From Opitutaceae bacterium (GTDB lineage Bacteria > Verrucomicrobiota > Verrucomicrobiia > Opitutales > Opitutaceae), in the NCBI GenBank assembly GCA_027490995.1, contig JAIXWY010000003.1, positions 186,001 through 250,000 of the forward strand: DNA of 64,000 nt. Direction: 5' to 3'. This document shows, one piece after another, positions 1 through 8,600 of this stretch. A program made the translations under genes and the position numbers. Under the pieces are notes generated by a model. That model did no database searches and was not told the DNA's origin. It saw only the letters and a list, made by a program, of their open reading frames with translations. How positions within the stretch are numbered: position 1 is the stretch's first letter; every line of letters begins with the position of its first letter.

Positions 1-295
1 AGTTGGTGATGGGGATCTTCGTGTAGACGTTGGTGCCCCAGCCGGAAACCTTCAGCGCTTGCCGGCGCATTTCCGGGAAGTCATCCGCGAGGACTTCGAA
101 GGACACCGGTTTGTCCGTGACGACCTGAAGGATGTCGCGCGCGAACGCCTCGTAGTCGGACACCCCAGCCTTCCGCATCAGCGTGGGATTGGTCGTCAGG
201 CCGTGGATGAACGGTAGAGCGTGCAGGCGCAGGATGCCCGCACGGTCCGCTCCGTCGGCGTAAATCCTGATGCGGAGGCGGGAGAGCGAAGCCAT
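1..295 (-). CDS. transaldolase-family protein (5' part only)
   Basis: The N-terminal 98 codons of a gene whose 3' end lies beyond the window start. The translation begins MASLSRLRIRIYADGADRAG and contains GLTTNPTLMRKAG, the DdyEaFardIL helix region and, at the window edge, NVYTKIPITN. These are hallmarks of transaldolase and fructose-6-phosphate aldolase-type TIM barrels. The Lys of TKIPIT corresponds to the Schiff-base lysine of that family. Such enzymes transfer or cleave dihydroxyacetone units in the cytosolic pentose phosphate pathway. The ATG at 295 lies about 80 bp downstream of the sufT stop, so it could be read through from the suf operon or have its own promoter. The exact subfamily cannot be settled without the C-terminus. 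Confidence 0.8.
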   Translation of the reverse strand, partial: MASLSRLRIRIYADGADRAGILRLHALPFIHGLTTNPTLMRKAGVSDYEAFARDILQVVTDKPVSFEVLADDFPEMRRQALKVSGWGTNVYTKIPITN

Positions 296-374
296 AGGGT
301 GCGAGGGAAGGCCCGACCCTAAGCGGTCCGAACGGGGCGGGGCAAGCCGCGCGAGTCCGCGATCTCGCCCCGGC

Positions 375-923
375 TCAAATCAGCCCCAGCTTCATCTTCC
401 CTTCCTCGCTGATCATGGACTGGTTCCAGGGTGGTTCCCAGGTAATCCGGACATCGGCGGCGCTGACGCCCGGGACGAGAAGAATCTTGGACTTGGCGTC
501 CTCCGCGATCGCCGGCCCCATGCCGCAACCCGGCGCGGTCAGGGTCATCGCGACGTTGACCTTGAAGCCTTCCTCCGGGGCGCTGAGGCGCTCCACGTCC
601 ATGGAGTAGACAAGACCGAGGTCGACGATGTTCACCGGGATTTCCGGATCGTATACTTTCTTGAGCTGATCCCAAACGGTCGCCGGATCCGGGGCGCCAT
701 CGGCGAGCGTGGCGGCTTGGACGGTGGATTCGACGACCTGCTCGCCGAGCGCGTCACCGTCGCGGCCGTCGATGCGGAACAGGCCGAAGTCGGTCTGGAC
801 CGTGTAGCTGCCGCCGAGGGTCTGGTGGATGACGATGGCCGTGCCCACGGGCAGCACTTGCCGGTCTCCGCTGGGAATCTGGGTCGCGGTGACGTCGCGG
901 GAGAGGATGCGGTCTCGGTTCAT
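375..923 (-). CDS. sufT: SufT-type Fe-S cluster assembly/maturation protein (DUF59/MIP18 family)
   Basis: About 182 residues from the chosen ATG at 923 (MNRDRILSRDVTATQIPSG). An upstream in-frame Met at 1013 would overlap sufD, so I reject it. The N-terminal half matches the SufT-specific extension (LPVGTAIVIHQTLGGSYTVQ). The C-terminal half is a DUF59 domain with DPEIPVNIVDLGLVYSMDV and LTAPGCGMGP, which carries the conserved Cys implicated in cluster handling. SufT helps maturation of Fe-S proteins, mainly under high cluster demand. The start lies 10 bp downstream of the sufD stop, so co-transcription with sufCBD is very likely. No sufS or sufU is present here, so desulfurase and scaffold functions must be encoded elsewhere. 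Confidence 0.85.
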   Translation of the reverse strand: MNRDRILSRDVTATQIPSGDRQVLPVGTAIVIHQTLGGSYTVQTDFGLFRIDGRDGDALGEQVVESTVQAATLADGAPDPATVWDQLKKVYDPEIPVNIVDLGLVYSMDVERLSAPEEGFKVNVAMTLTAPGCGMGPAIAEDAKSKILLVPGVSAADVRITWEPPWNQSMISEEGKMKLGLI

Positions 924-933
924 GCGCGGGCGT

Positions 934-2277
934 TCAGTGGAAGCGGGTGGCGATGAGTTGGCGGAGCGATTCGTGCAGCCCTTCGTGCTGGAGACGATCC
1001 AGGACTTCCTCAAAGAAGCCGAAGACCAGCAGCTCTCGGGCTTTGGCGGGAGAGATGCCGCGGGCTTCGAGGTAGAACAACTGCTGCGGATCGATGCGGC
1101 TGCTCGTCGCCCCGTGGGTACAGCGGACGTCGTTCGCCTGAATCTCCAGACCCGGCAGGCTGTTTGCCTCGGCGTCGTCTGAGAGCATCAGGTTGCGGTT
1201 GCTCTGGTAAGCGTCGGTCTTCTGGGCGTCGGGATCGACGACGATCAATCCGGAGAACGTCGTGCGCGCGCGGTCGAGTAGCGCGTTCTTGTAGAGCAGA
1301 TCGCTCTTCGTGTGCGGGGCTTGGTGAATCTGGAGCGTGCGCTGGTCGAACTCCTGCGTGTCGCCCGCGACCGTGACGGCGAGCATCTCGGAGAAGGCTC
1401 CGGGGGCTTGCAGCTGGGAGAGCGACTCGTGCCGCGCCTGACGGCCGCCGAGGTGCAGGTTCAGCGACTGCACGCGGGCATCGCGGCGGACGACGGTCGA
1501 GTTGAGCTGGAAGGAGAGAGTGTCGAGTGACCAGCGCTGTGCGGCGACATAGGTCAGCTGGGCGCCGTGGCCGGCGTACAGGTCGTTGGCGCCGCAGGCG
1601 AAGGCCCCCGCCCGCGCTCCAACCGGGGTCGGGGCGTCGGGCGAAAGAAAGGCGTCTACCACGATCGCCCGGGCCTGTTCCTCGAGAATGACCAGCGTGT
1701 GCGGAAAGACTGCGGTGCCGGCGCCGCTGCTCGCGTGCGTCACCACGATCGGATCGCGCACCTCGACACCCTTGGGCACGAGGATGAACGCTCCGTCATT
1801 CACGAACGCCGCGTGGAGCGCGGCGAACTTCTCCGAACCCAGTTTCTGCGGCTGTGAAAGGAAGTGCTCGCGCAGCAGCTCGGGATGCGAGCGCAGGGCT
1901 TCTTGGAGGGTGCCCACCACGACACCGCGGGCGGCGAGATCTGCGGGCAGCGCCTGACGCGACACCAACCGGCCATCGCAGAAGGTCAGCGCTGCCGTCG
2001 CTTGTTCGACGCTGAGGAGCAGCGGGACGGCGGCACCCGTGGCCGCCGAGGCCGTCGAGGGGACAAAACCCGCGAGGGTCAGGGTCTCGCGGCTGCTGAA
2101 GCGCCAGCCCTCGTCGGTCGGCCCGGGCATGGGCAGTTCGGCGAACCGCGCGTGCGCGGTCCGCTTGCGTTCAAGCCACCACGCCGGGGCGTGGGCCGGT
2201 TGGGCGGCGAGGTGGGCGGCGAAGGCCTCCGGAGTGAAGGTGCCGACGGCGGGGGAGGAAAGGGAGGTAGAGGACAT
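934..2277 (-). CDS. sufD: Fe-S cluster assembly protein SufD
   Basis: 447 residues, the normal size for SufD. It belongs to the SufB/SufD beta-helix family, shown by FAALHAAFVNDGAFILVPKG in the core and the C-terminal stretch RCTHGATSSRIDPQQLFYLE, ARGISPAKARELLVFGFFEE. SufD pairs with SufB and two SufC subunits to form the SufBC2D scaffold that builds iron-sulfur clusters in the cytosol. It sits between sufB and sufT on the minus strand, 55 bp after sufB, in the common order C-B-D. The N-terminus includes WWLERKRTAHARFAELPMP, the usual SufD helical region. I see no internal breaks. The assignment to SufD rather than a second SufB rests on length, gene order and divergence from the neighbouring SufB. 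Confidence 0.92.
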   Translation of the reverse strand: MSSTSLSSPAVGTFTPEAFAAHLAAQPAHAPAWWLERKRTAHARFAELPMPGPTDEGWRFSSRETLTLAGFVPSTASAATGAAVPLLLSVEQATAALTFCDGRLVSRQALPADLAARGVVVGTLQEALRSHPELLREHFLSQPQKLGSEKFAALHAAFVNDGAFILVPKGVEVRDPIVVTHASSGAGTAVFPHTLVILEEQARAIVVDAFLSPDAPTPVGARAGAFACGANDLYAGHGAQLTYVAAQRWSLDTLSFQLNSTVVRRDARVQSLNLHLGGRQARHESLSQLQAPGAFSEMLAVTVAGDTQEFDQRTLQIHQAPHTKSDLLYKNALLDRARTTFSGLIVVDPDAQKTDAYQSNRNLMLSDDAEANSLPGLEIQANDVRCTHGATSSRIDPQQLFYLEARGISPAKARELLVFGFFEEVLDRLQHEGLHESLRQLIATRFH

Positions 2278-2332
2278 GGTCTCGAGTGGAAGCCAAGAAG
2301 GCGGACGGTGGAACGGCGCGGAGGGCGCTCGC

Positions 2333-3787
2333 TCAGCCGACGGAGCCCTCCATCTCCAGATCGATCAGACGCTTCAGCTCGACGCTGTATTCCATGGGGA
2401 ACTGGCGCACGAGGTCGTTCACGAACCCGTTCACCGCCAGGCTCATCGCCTGGCCTTCGGTCAGGCCGCGCTGCTGCATGTAGAAAATCTGCTCCTCGTT
2501 CACCTTCGAGACGCTCGCCTCGTGCTGCACCGCGTGCGTGTCGCCGCGCACCGTGATCGCCGGGTAGGTATCGGTGCGGCTGTTGGTGTTGATCAGCAGC
2601 GCATCACACTCCGTGTTGTTCTTGCAGCCCTTGAGGTGGCGCGGGATGTGGACCTGCCCGCGGTAGGTCGCGCGGCCTTGGCCAACCGAAATCGACTTGG
2701 AGATGATCGTCGAGGTGGTCTCGTCCGCGGCGTGAATCATCTTCGCGCCGGTATCCTGGTGCTGGCCGTCGTTGGCGAGGGCGATGGAGATCACCTCGCC
2801 GCGGGCGCGTCGGCCCTTCAGCACGACGCCCGGGTATTTCATCGTCAGGCGGCTGCCGATATTGCAGTCGATCCATTTGATCTCGGCATCCTCGTGCGCG
2901 ACGCCGCGCTTGGTGACGAGGTTGAACACGTTCGGCGCCCAGTTCTGGACGGTGATGTACTGAATCTTTGCGCCCTTCAGCGCGACCAGTTCCACGACCG
3001 CGCTGTGCAGGGTCGAGGTGGAGAATTTCGGGGCCGTGCAGCCCTCCATGTAAGTCACCTCGCTGCCTTCGTCGGCGATGATCAAGGTGCGCTCAAACTG
3101 GCCGAAGTTCTCCGCGTTGATGCGGAAGTAGGCTTGGAGCGGTTGGGCGACCTTCACGCCCTTGGGGACATAGATGAACGAGCCTCCGGAGAAGACGGCG
3201 CTGTTCAGCGCGGAGAACTTGTTGTCGCTGGTCGGGATGACCTTGCCGAAAAATTTGCGGAAGATCTCCGGGTGCTCGCGCAGGGCCTCGGTGGAATTCA
3301 GGAAGATGACGCCCTGCTTGGCGACGATGTCCTTGATATTCGAATACGCCGCCTCGCTGTCGAACTGCGCCTCGACGCCGGCGAGGAACTTGCGTTCCTG
3401 CTCCGGGATGCCGAGCCGCTCGAAGGTGCGTTTGATGTCGTCCGGCACCTCTTCCCACGTGCGCTTCGGCTTCTGGCCTTGGGCGAGGTAGTACCGGATC
3501 TTCTCGAAATGGATGTTCTCGAGGTCCCGCGTCGCCCAATGGGTCGGCATCGGTTTGTTGAGGAAGGTCTGGAGCGCCTTGAGGCGGAATTCCAGAATCC
3601 ATGGCGCCTCCTTCTTCACCGTGCTGATGTAGCGGACGGTGTTCTCGGTGAGGCCGGTACCGGCGTCGTAGTCGTACTTCACGTCATACGTGAAGTCGCC
3701 CACGGACTGGTCGATCCCGACGGCGGGATTCTCCACGGCGGCGGCGGGCTCGGGGAGCGTGGGATCAAGGGTAGAGGCGGTGTTCAT
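2333..3787 (-). CDS. sufB: Fe-S cluster assembly protein SufB
   Basis: 484 residues, typical for SufB. Characteristic stretches include [20 protein letters not shown] near the N-terminus, [20 protein letters not shown] and [20 protein letters not shown] in the middle, and [20 protein letters not shown] with [20 protein letters not shown] at the C-terminal end, which contains the conserved Cys and Glu of the cluster-building site. SufB is the main scaffold subunit of SufBC2D. The ATG at 3787 is 22 bp downstream of the sufC stop, so translation is probably coupled within one transcript with sufC and sufD. This is one of the most strongly conserved proteins in the window, and I see nothing abnormal in it. 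Confidence 0.96.
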   Translation of the reverse strand: MNTASTLDPTLPEPAAAVENPAVGIDQSVGDFTYDVKYDYDAGTGLTENTVRYISTVKKEAPWILEFRLKALQTFLNKPMPTHWATRDLENIHFEKIRYYLAQGQKPKRTWEEVPDDIKRTFERLGIPEQERKFLAGVEAQFDSEAAYSNIKDIVAKQGVIFLNSTEALREHPEIFRKFFGKVIPTSDNKFSALNSAVFSGGSFIYVPKGVKVAQPLQAYFRINAENFGQFERTLIIADEGSEVTYMEGCTAPKFSTSTLHSAVVELVALKGAKIQYITVQNWAPNVFNLVTKRGVAHEDAEIKWIDCNIGSRLTMKYPGVVLKGRRARGEVISIALANDGQHQDTGAKMIHAADETTSTIISKSISVGQGRATYRGQVHIPRHLKGCKNNTECDALLINTNSRTDTYPAITVRGDTHAVQHEASVSKVNEEQIFYMQQRGLTEGQAMSLAVNGFVNDLVRQFPMEYSVELKRLIDLEMEGSVG

Positions 3788-3809
3788 GGCGGCGGACGTC
3801 GTCGGGGGC

Positions 3810-4592
3810 TCAGGCGTGGGTGGTGGCGGGTGCGGGAGCGGCGGCGGCGAGCTCCTGCTTGACCCAGTCGTAGCCGCGGCGCTCGAGTTCGAGCGCCAGC
3901 GTCTTGTCGCCGCTCTTCACGATACGACCGTCGTACATCACGTGGACGTAATCGGGCACGATGTGATTGAGCAGCCGCTGGTAATGCGTGATCATCAGGA
4001 TCCCGAGTCCGGGACCGCGGAGGGCGTTGACGCCGTCGGAGACGATGCGCAGGGCGTCGATATCGAGGCCGGAATCGGTCTCGTCCATCAGCGCGAACTT
4101 CGGCTCGAGCATCGCCATCTGCAGGATCTCGCAGCGTTTCTTTTCTCCGCCGGAGAAACCATCGTTCACGGACCGGGAAGTGAACTTCCGGTCGATCTTC
4201 AGCATGTCCATCTTCTGGTAGAGCCGCTTGTAGTAGGCGGTCGCGTCCAGTTCCTCGCCCTCGGCAAGCCGCGCCTGGAGCGCGGCCCGAAGAAAGTTGG
4301 CGATCGAGACACCGGGGATTTCCGACGGATACTGGAAAGCGAGGAAGAGCCCGGCGCGGGCGCGCTCGTCCGGCTCCTGCTCGAGGATGGATTTCCCGTC
4401 GAGGAGGACGTCACCCTGCGTGATGGTGTAGTCCGGGTGGCCAGCGATGGCCTTCGAAAGCGTGGACTTGCCGGTCCCGTTGGGGCCCATGATGGCATGG
4501 ACCTCGCCGGAACGGATCGTCAGGGACAGGCCCTTGACGATTTCTTTGCTGTCGATGGCGACGTGAAGATCGCGGATTTCGAGGGAGGACAT
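3810..4592 (-). CDS. sufC: Fe-S cluster assembly ATPase SufC
   Basis: 260 residues with a complete ABC ATPase core: Walker [10 protein letters not shown] (around residue 36), signature [20 protein letters not shown] and Walker [21 protein letters not shown], the last being diagnostic for SufC rather than transporter ATPases. SufC dimerises on SufB and SufD, and its ATP hydrolysis drives the conformational change needed for cluster assembly. The ATG at 4592 follows the Fur-family gene after 53 bp, and the stop lies 22 bp before sufB. The extra C-terminal Ala/Pro tail ([12 protein letters not shown]) is probably unstructured. Confidence 0.96.
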   Translation of the reverse strand: MSSLEIRDLHVAIDSKEIVKGLSLTIRSGEVHAIMGPNGTGKSTLSKAIAGHPDYTITQGDVLLDGKSILEQEPDERARAGLFLAFQYPSEIPGVSIANFLRAALQARLAEGEELDATAYYKRLYQKMDMLKIDRKFTSRSVNDGFSGGEKKRCEILQMAMLEPKFALMDETDSGLDIDALRIVSDGVNALRGPGLGILMITHYQRLLNHIVPDYVHVMYDGRIVKSGDKTLALELERRGYDWVKQELAAAAPAPATTHA

Positions 4593-4645
4593 GGCGGAAA
4601 AGAAAGAGGGTCGGGAGAAAAGAGGGAAAAACCGGTGGAGGTCGT

Positions 4646-5071
4646 TCAGGGAGTGGCGCGGCCGCGGAAGGTGATCTCCACGTCCGAAGCGCGATAGCCG
4701 GACGGTAGTTGGGCTCGAAGCTGCTCAAGCAGGCCCGGGGGAAGGTCAATGTCGTGCGTCGATCCCGTCGCCTCATCGTGGAAATGAGCGTGCGGATGCA
4801 GATTCGGGCAGTAACGGGTCGGCCCACGCTCGAAATTCACCTGACGCACCAGGTTGCACTGCACGAGCGCTTCCAAACAGTTGTAGACCGTCGCGAGCGA
4901 GATCGTGGGCATTTCCGCTTTCACGCGCGCAAAGACTTCGTCTGCCGTCGGGTGATCTCGCTTCCCAACCAGCACGGAATAAACGACTTCGCGCTGGGGA
5001 GTGTTGCGTAAGCCACTGCCAGCAAGCTTCTGGGAGAGCGCTGCCGGAGAAATTTGAGCCGTCGGTTCCAT
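4646..5071 (-). CDS. Fur-superfamily regulator without the CxxC zinc site (Irr-like), leader gene of the suf operon
   Basis: 141 residues from the ATG at 5071; a TTG four codons upstream is possible. The N-terminal winged helix is clear: [26 protein letters not shown] and the recognition helix [15 protein letters not shown]. The C-terminal domain keeps a His-rich stretch, [20 protein letters not shown], at the place where Fur, PerR and Zur have HHHxxCxxC, but both zinc cysteines are missing. The alphaproteobacterial Fur relative Irr also lacks this CxxC and has an acidic/His-rich segment there. As the first gene before sufCBD, with two Irr-box-like dyads upstream, it probably controls iron-sulfur assembly and its own synthesis in response to iron or haem. 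Membership of Fur is certain; the Irr-like role is inference. Confidence 0.85.
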   Translation of the reverse strand: MEPTAQISPAALSQKLAGSGLRNTPQREVVYSVLVGKRDHPTADEVFARVKAEMPTISLATVYNCLEALVQCNLVRQVNFERGPTRYCPNLHPHAHFHDEATGSTHDIDLPPGLLEQLRAQLPSGYRASDVEITFRGRATP

Positions 5072-5087
5072 GGTAGAGCTCAACAGA

Positions 5088-5102
5088 TTGGAATGGTTCT
5101 AA
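5088..5102. promoter_or_regulatory. second, degenerate ICE-like dyad upstream of the suf regulator
   Basis: TTGGAA-TGG-TTCTAA reads TTAGAA-CCA-TTCCAA on the minus strand. It fits TTRGAA-N3-TTCYAA with a single transition from the perfect palindrome 29 bp away (centre to centre). Two such sites in about 45 bp suggest cooperative binding or roadblock repression close to the start codon. Confidence 0.5.
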
Positions 5103-5114
5103 GTTTCAAGTAAG

Positions 5115-5133
5115 AATTAGAATAATTCTAATT
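5115..5133. promoter_or_regulatory. perfect 9-1-9 palindrome, Irr/ICE-box-like operator
   Basis: The sequence AATTAGAATAATTCTAATT is a perfect inverted repeat. Its core, TTAGAA-TAA-TTCTAA (5117-5131), has the same half-sites and 3-bp spacing as the iron control element bound by Irr. It lies about 44-62 bp upstream of the Fur-family start codon at 5071, in the promoter region of the suf operon, and stands out as AT-rich in a very GC-rich genome. Confidence 0.65.
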
Positions 5134-5620
5134 ATTGAGGCCTTTGATTCCGCACGCCTAGCCTTTCTCTGGCCACGTCGTGACTGAGTTCAGATCCAAA
5201 ACTCGTTCTGGGCAAGGGCTTCCCATGTCTCGTGCGGATCGGTGTCGGGGTTCCATCGCGGCCGTTTCGCGACAACCGGGTGTGCATCCGTGGCAGGCAG
5301 ACCGGGAGGTGGCGGCGGCGCGGCAGATGCGAGCCATAAACACCGTCTCGAGTCTCGTCTGCGGCGGGGCCAGACTGGGAGTGGATCTGAGGGGAACGAA
5401 GGGGTGGGGTCCTGCCGGGTTTGCGTTGGACTCCGGTCTTTGCGCGCTGCTTATCGCCGCGATCAAAGTGCTGCAAAAAGAATGAGCCTAATTACCTAGT
5501 GAGAATCTGGTGTTTATCCGCCGACATAGGAATTGACCCCGGTTTTTGTTCTCTATGGTGGTCCCATTTTCAGTTGGCTCGTGCGGTCCAGCCGATGGTT
5601 TGGTGGCCTCTATTTTTCGC

Positions 5621-8600
5621 ATGCTTCATGCCCCAGATTTCGTCGAGCTCATTGAGCGTCGGGCCGCCCTTCATGGTGGTCTGCCGGCGGTGCATTTTTT
5701 GGCGGAGGGTGAGGGGCAGATGGATACATTGGACTATGCGGGTTTGGATACCCGGGCGCGGGCGATCGGCGCACGCCTGCGGGCGGAAGCTGGCGAGGGT
5801 GGGCGCGTGCTGCTGTTGCATCCCCCGGGTTTGGAGTTTGTGGCGTCGTTCTTCGGTTGCCTGTACGGCGGTGTGGTCGCCATCGCGGCCTACCCGCCGC
5901 GGAACGCTCGGCATATGCCGCGCATCGAGGCGATCCTCCAGGATGCTCAGGTGCGGGTGATCGTCAGCACGCGCGAGGGCCTGGCGAAGGTCGAACCGTG
6001 GTTGGGCGAACGGGCGTCGGCGTTCCGCCTGATTGCGAGTGACGATTTGATCCAGGCGGATCCGTCTTGGCGACGTCCGGCGCTCCGTCCCGAGTCGCTC
6101 GCCCTGCTGCAATACAGCTCCGGCTCCACGGGCCAACCGCGCGGGGTGATGATCACCCACGCCAACATCATGGCTAACGCCGAGATGATTCGGCGCCAGT
6201 TTGGGTACCATGACCAGTCGACGTTCGTAAGCTGGCTCCCGATCTACCACGACATGGGCCTGATCGGGAATCTGCTCCAGCCGCTCTATCTCGGGACCTC
6301 CACCGTACTGATGCCGCCGGCGGCGTTCCTGCAGAAGCCGGTGCGGTGGCTGGCCGCGATCAGTCGCCAACGAGCCCGGACAACCGGGGCTCCCAATTTC
6401 GCGTTCGATCTTTGCGCGCGGGTGATCACCGCGGAACAAAAGGCCGAGTTGGACCTCAGCTGTCTGGAGCTCATCTACAACGGCTCCGAGCCGATCGATG
6501 CCCGAGCCTTCGACCGATTCGCCGATGCGTTTGCCAGCTGCGGCCTGCGGCGTACCTCGCTGTATGCTTGCTACGGCATGGCGGAGACCACCCTGCTCGC
6601 GACCGGCGGCAAGCCGGGCGAGGGATACCGCGCGCTGCGTCTCGACCCGGCCGCTCTCGGCCGCAACGAGGCCGTGGAGGTCGCCGCCGAGCGTAGCGAC
6701 GGGCTCTCCTCCGTCAGCTGTGGCCGCTCCGTGGTCGATCAGGAACTCGCGATCGTAGACCCAGTTTCGCTCCAAGCTCGTCCACCGTCTACCGTCGGAG
6801 AAATCTGGCTGCGCGGCGCTCATGTGTCCCCTGGCTACTGGGGCCAGCCCGAGCGTACCGCCGAGAGCATGGCGGCTCGCCAGGCCGATGGTTCCGGTCC
6901 GTGGCTGCGCACGGGCGACCTCGGCTTCCTCAAGGATGGCGAGCTCTACGTCACGGGCCGCATCAAGGATGTCATCATCGTACGCGGGAAGAATCACTAC
7001 CCGCAGGACATCGAGCGCACCGCGGAGCTGAGTCACCCGGCGCTTCAGCCGGGGTCATGCGCCGCTTTTGCCCTCCGGATCGACGGGGTCGAGCACGTCG
7101 GCATCGCCGCCGAGGTCCAGCGCACCGCCTTGCGCACGCTCGACGGCCCAGCCGTCGTCTCCGCCATCCGGCGCGCCGTACTCGAGGCGCACGAGCTCTC
7201 CGTTTTCGCCGTCACCCTTCTCAAACCCGTGACTCTGCCCAAGACTTCCAGTGGCAAGCTGCAGCGCTTCGCCGCCCGCGCCGGCTGGGAATCCGGTACG
7301 CTCGAGAGCGTCTTCTCCGATCGTGAGCCAGCGAGCGCCGTCGCCGGGGCCGCTGCTTCGCCGGGTGACGTCACCCGCACCTCGAGCGGATCGACCGCAC
7401 TGTCCGCGTCGGCTCCCGTGGTCGCCGGGGGCAGTGTCGCCGCGCCTTCACTCCCGCGGCTCGGCGGCGATCCCCAGCGGAGCCGCCAACGCGCCGACGC
7501 GATGATCGCGTGGATCCGCGGCTACGCCGAGCAGCGCGTCAATTCCTACCTCATCGACGAGCGCCGCTGTATCCCGCCGTACGTCGTTCTCGACTTCGGG
7601 AACAACGGCCTCCTGGGGCTGGAGGTGCCGGAAGCTCTGGGTGGCTCGGGTCTCACCACCGTGGATACGCTGAGGGTCGGCGTGCAGCTCGGCGCCGTGG
7701 ACGTGAATTTGTCGTCTTTCGTGGGGGTCCACAATGCCCTCGGTCTGCGCACGCTGCTCCGGCATGGTAGCGAGCGGATGCGGCGCGAGGTGATCCCGGC
7801 CATCGCGGCCGGCCGCGAGCTCATCGCCTTCGCTTTCACCGAGCCCGCCGCCGGTTCGAACCCGCGCGCGATCACCGCGACGGCCACCCCGGATGGCACC
7901 GGGGGATGGCTCCTTCATGGCAGCAAGCGCTGGATCGGTACGGGCGCTTGGTCCGGATGGATCGTCGCGGCCGCCCACCTGCTCGACGCTTCCGGTCGCG
8001 ATCGCGGCATCACGACGTTCCTGCTCCGGCAGGGTTCACCGGGGCTGCGCATGGGGACCGAGGAGATGACCATGGGCATGCGGGGAATGATCCAGAATAC
8101 GGTCCACCTCGAGGGCATGCGGGTCGGTCTCGAGGACATGATCGGTGCCCCGGGCTCGGGCATGGATGTGGCGCAGGATACGATGAAGTTTGGGCGCCTG
8201 TTCATCGCCACCGTCAGCCTTGGCACCATGCAGCGCTGTGTGCAGCTGATGCTGCGCTACGCGGTGCGGCGTTCGATGTCTACCGGCCGCCTTGCCGAGA
8301 ATCTCATCACGCGGGAACGCATCACCGAGCACATCGTGCGCATCGCGGCGCTCCGCTCGTTCGTTGATCAGTTTGGCCGCTGGTACGATGAGGGTCTCGA
8401 TGTGCCCGAGGAGTTCTTCGCCCTGGTGAAATACGCCGGGCCGGAGTCGCTCGGCCTCGCGGTCGACCATCTGCTGCAGATGCTCGGGGGCCGCGGCTAC
8501 ATCGAGACCAACTTGGTCCCGCAGCTTTACCGCGATGCCCGGCTGGTGCGCATTTTCGAGGGTCCGACCGAGACGATGATCATGTTCCTCGGCTCGCGCA

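Larger units (their letters stand above)
5084..5620. other. divergent intergenic region between the suf operon and the lipopeptide operon
   Basis: About 540 bp without a convincing gene; the short open frames here lack recognisable motifs. The left end carries the two Fur-family dyads described separately. Near the right end TTGACC (5533-5538) and TATGGT (5554-5559), with a 15-bp spacer, are a weak sigma70-like candidate for the lipopeptide operon. I see no obvious operator, riboswitch or terminator on the right side, and no pathway-specific regulator gene is adjacent. Confidence 0.5.

Noticed and set aside
2039-3862. Long plus-strand open frame (607 codons) opposite sufB/sufD
   Set aside because: It is a GC-driven shadow of sufB and sufD; composition is Arg/Gly/Ala/Asp-rich without motifs, while the minus strand encodes highly conserved proteins.
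5158-5466. Overlapping small open frames on both strands in the suf-lipopeptide gap
   Set aside because: No recognisable domain, Arg/Pro/Ala-rich composition and competing frames; nothing favours one.
5533-5559. TTGACC-15 bp-TATGGT as promoter of the lipopeptide operon
   Set aside because: The spacer is too short and the match weak; noted in the intergenic entry but not called as a promoter.
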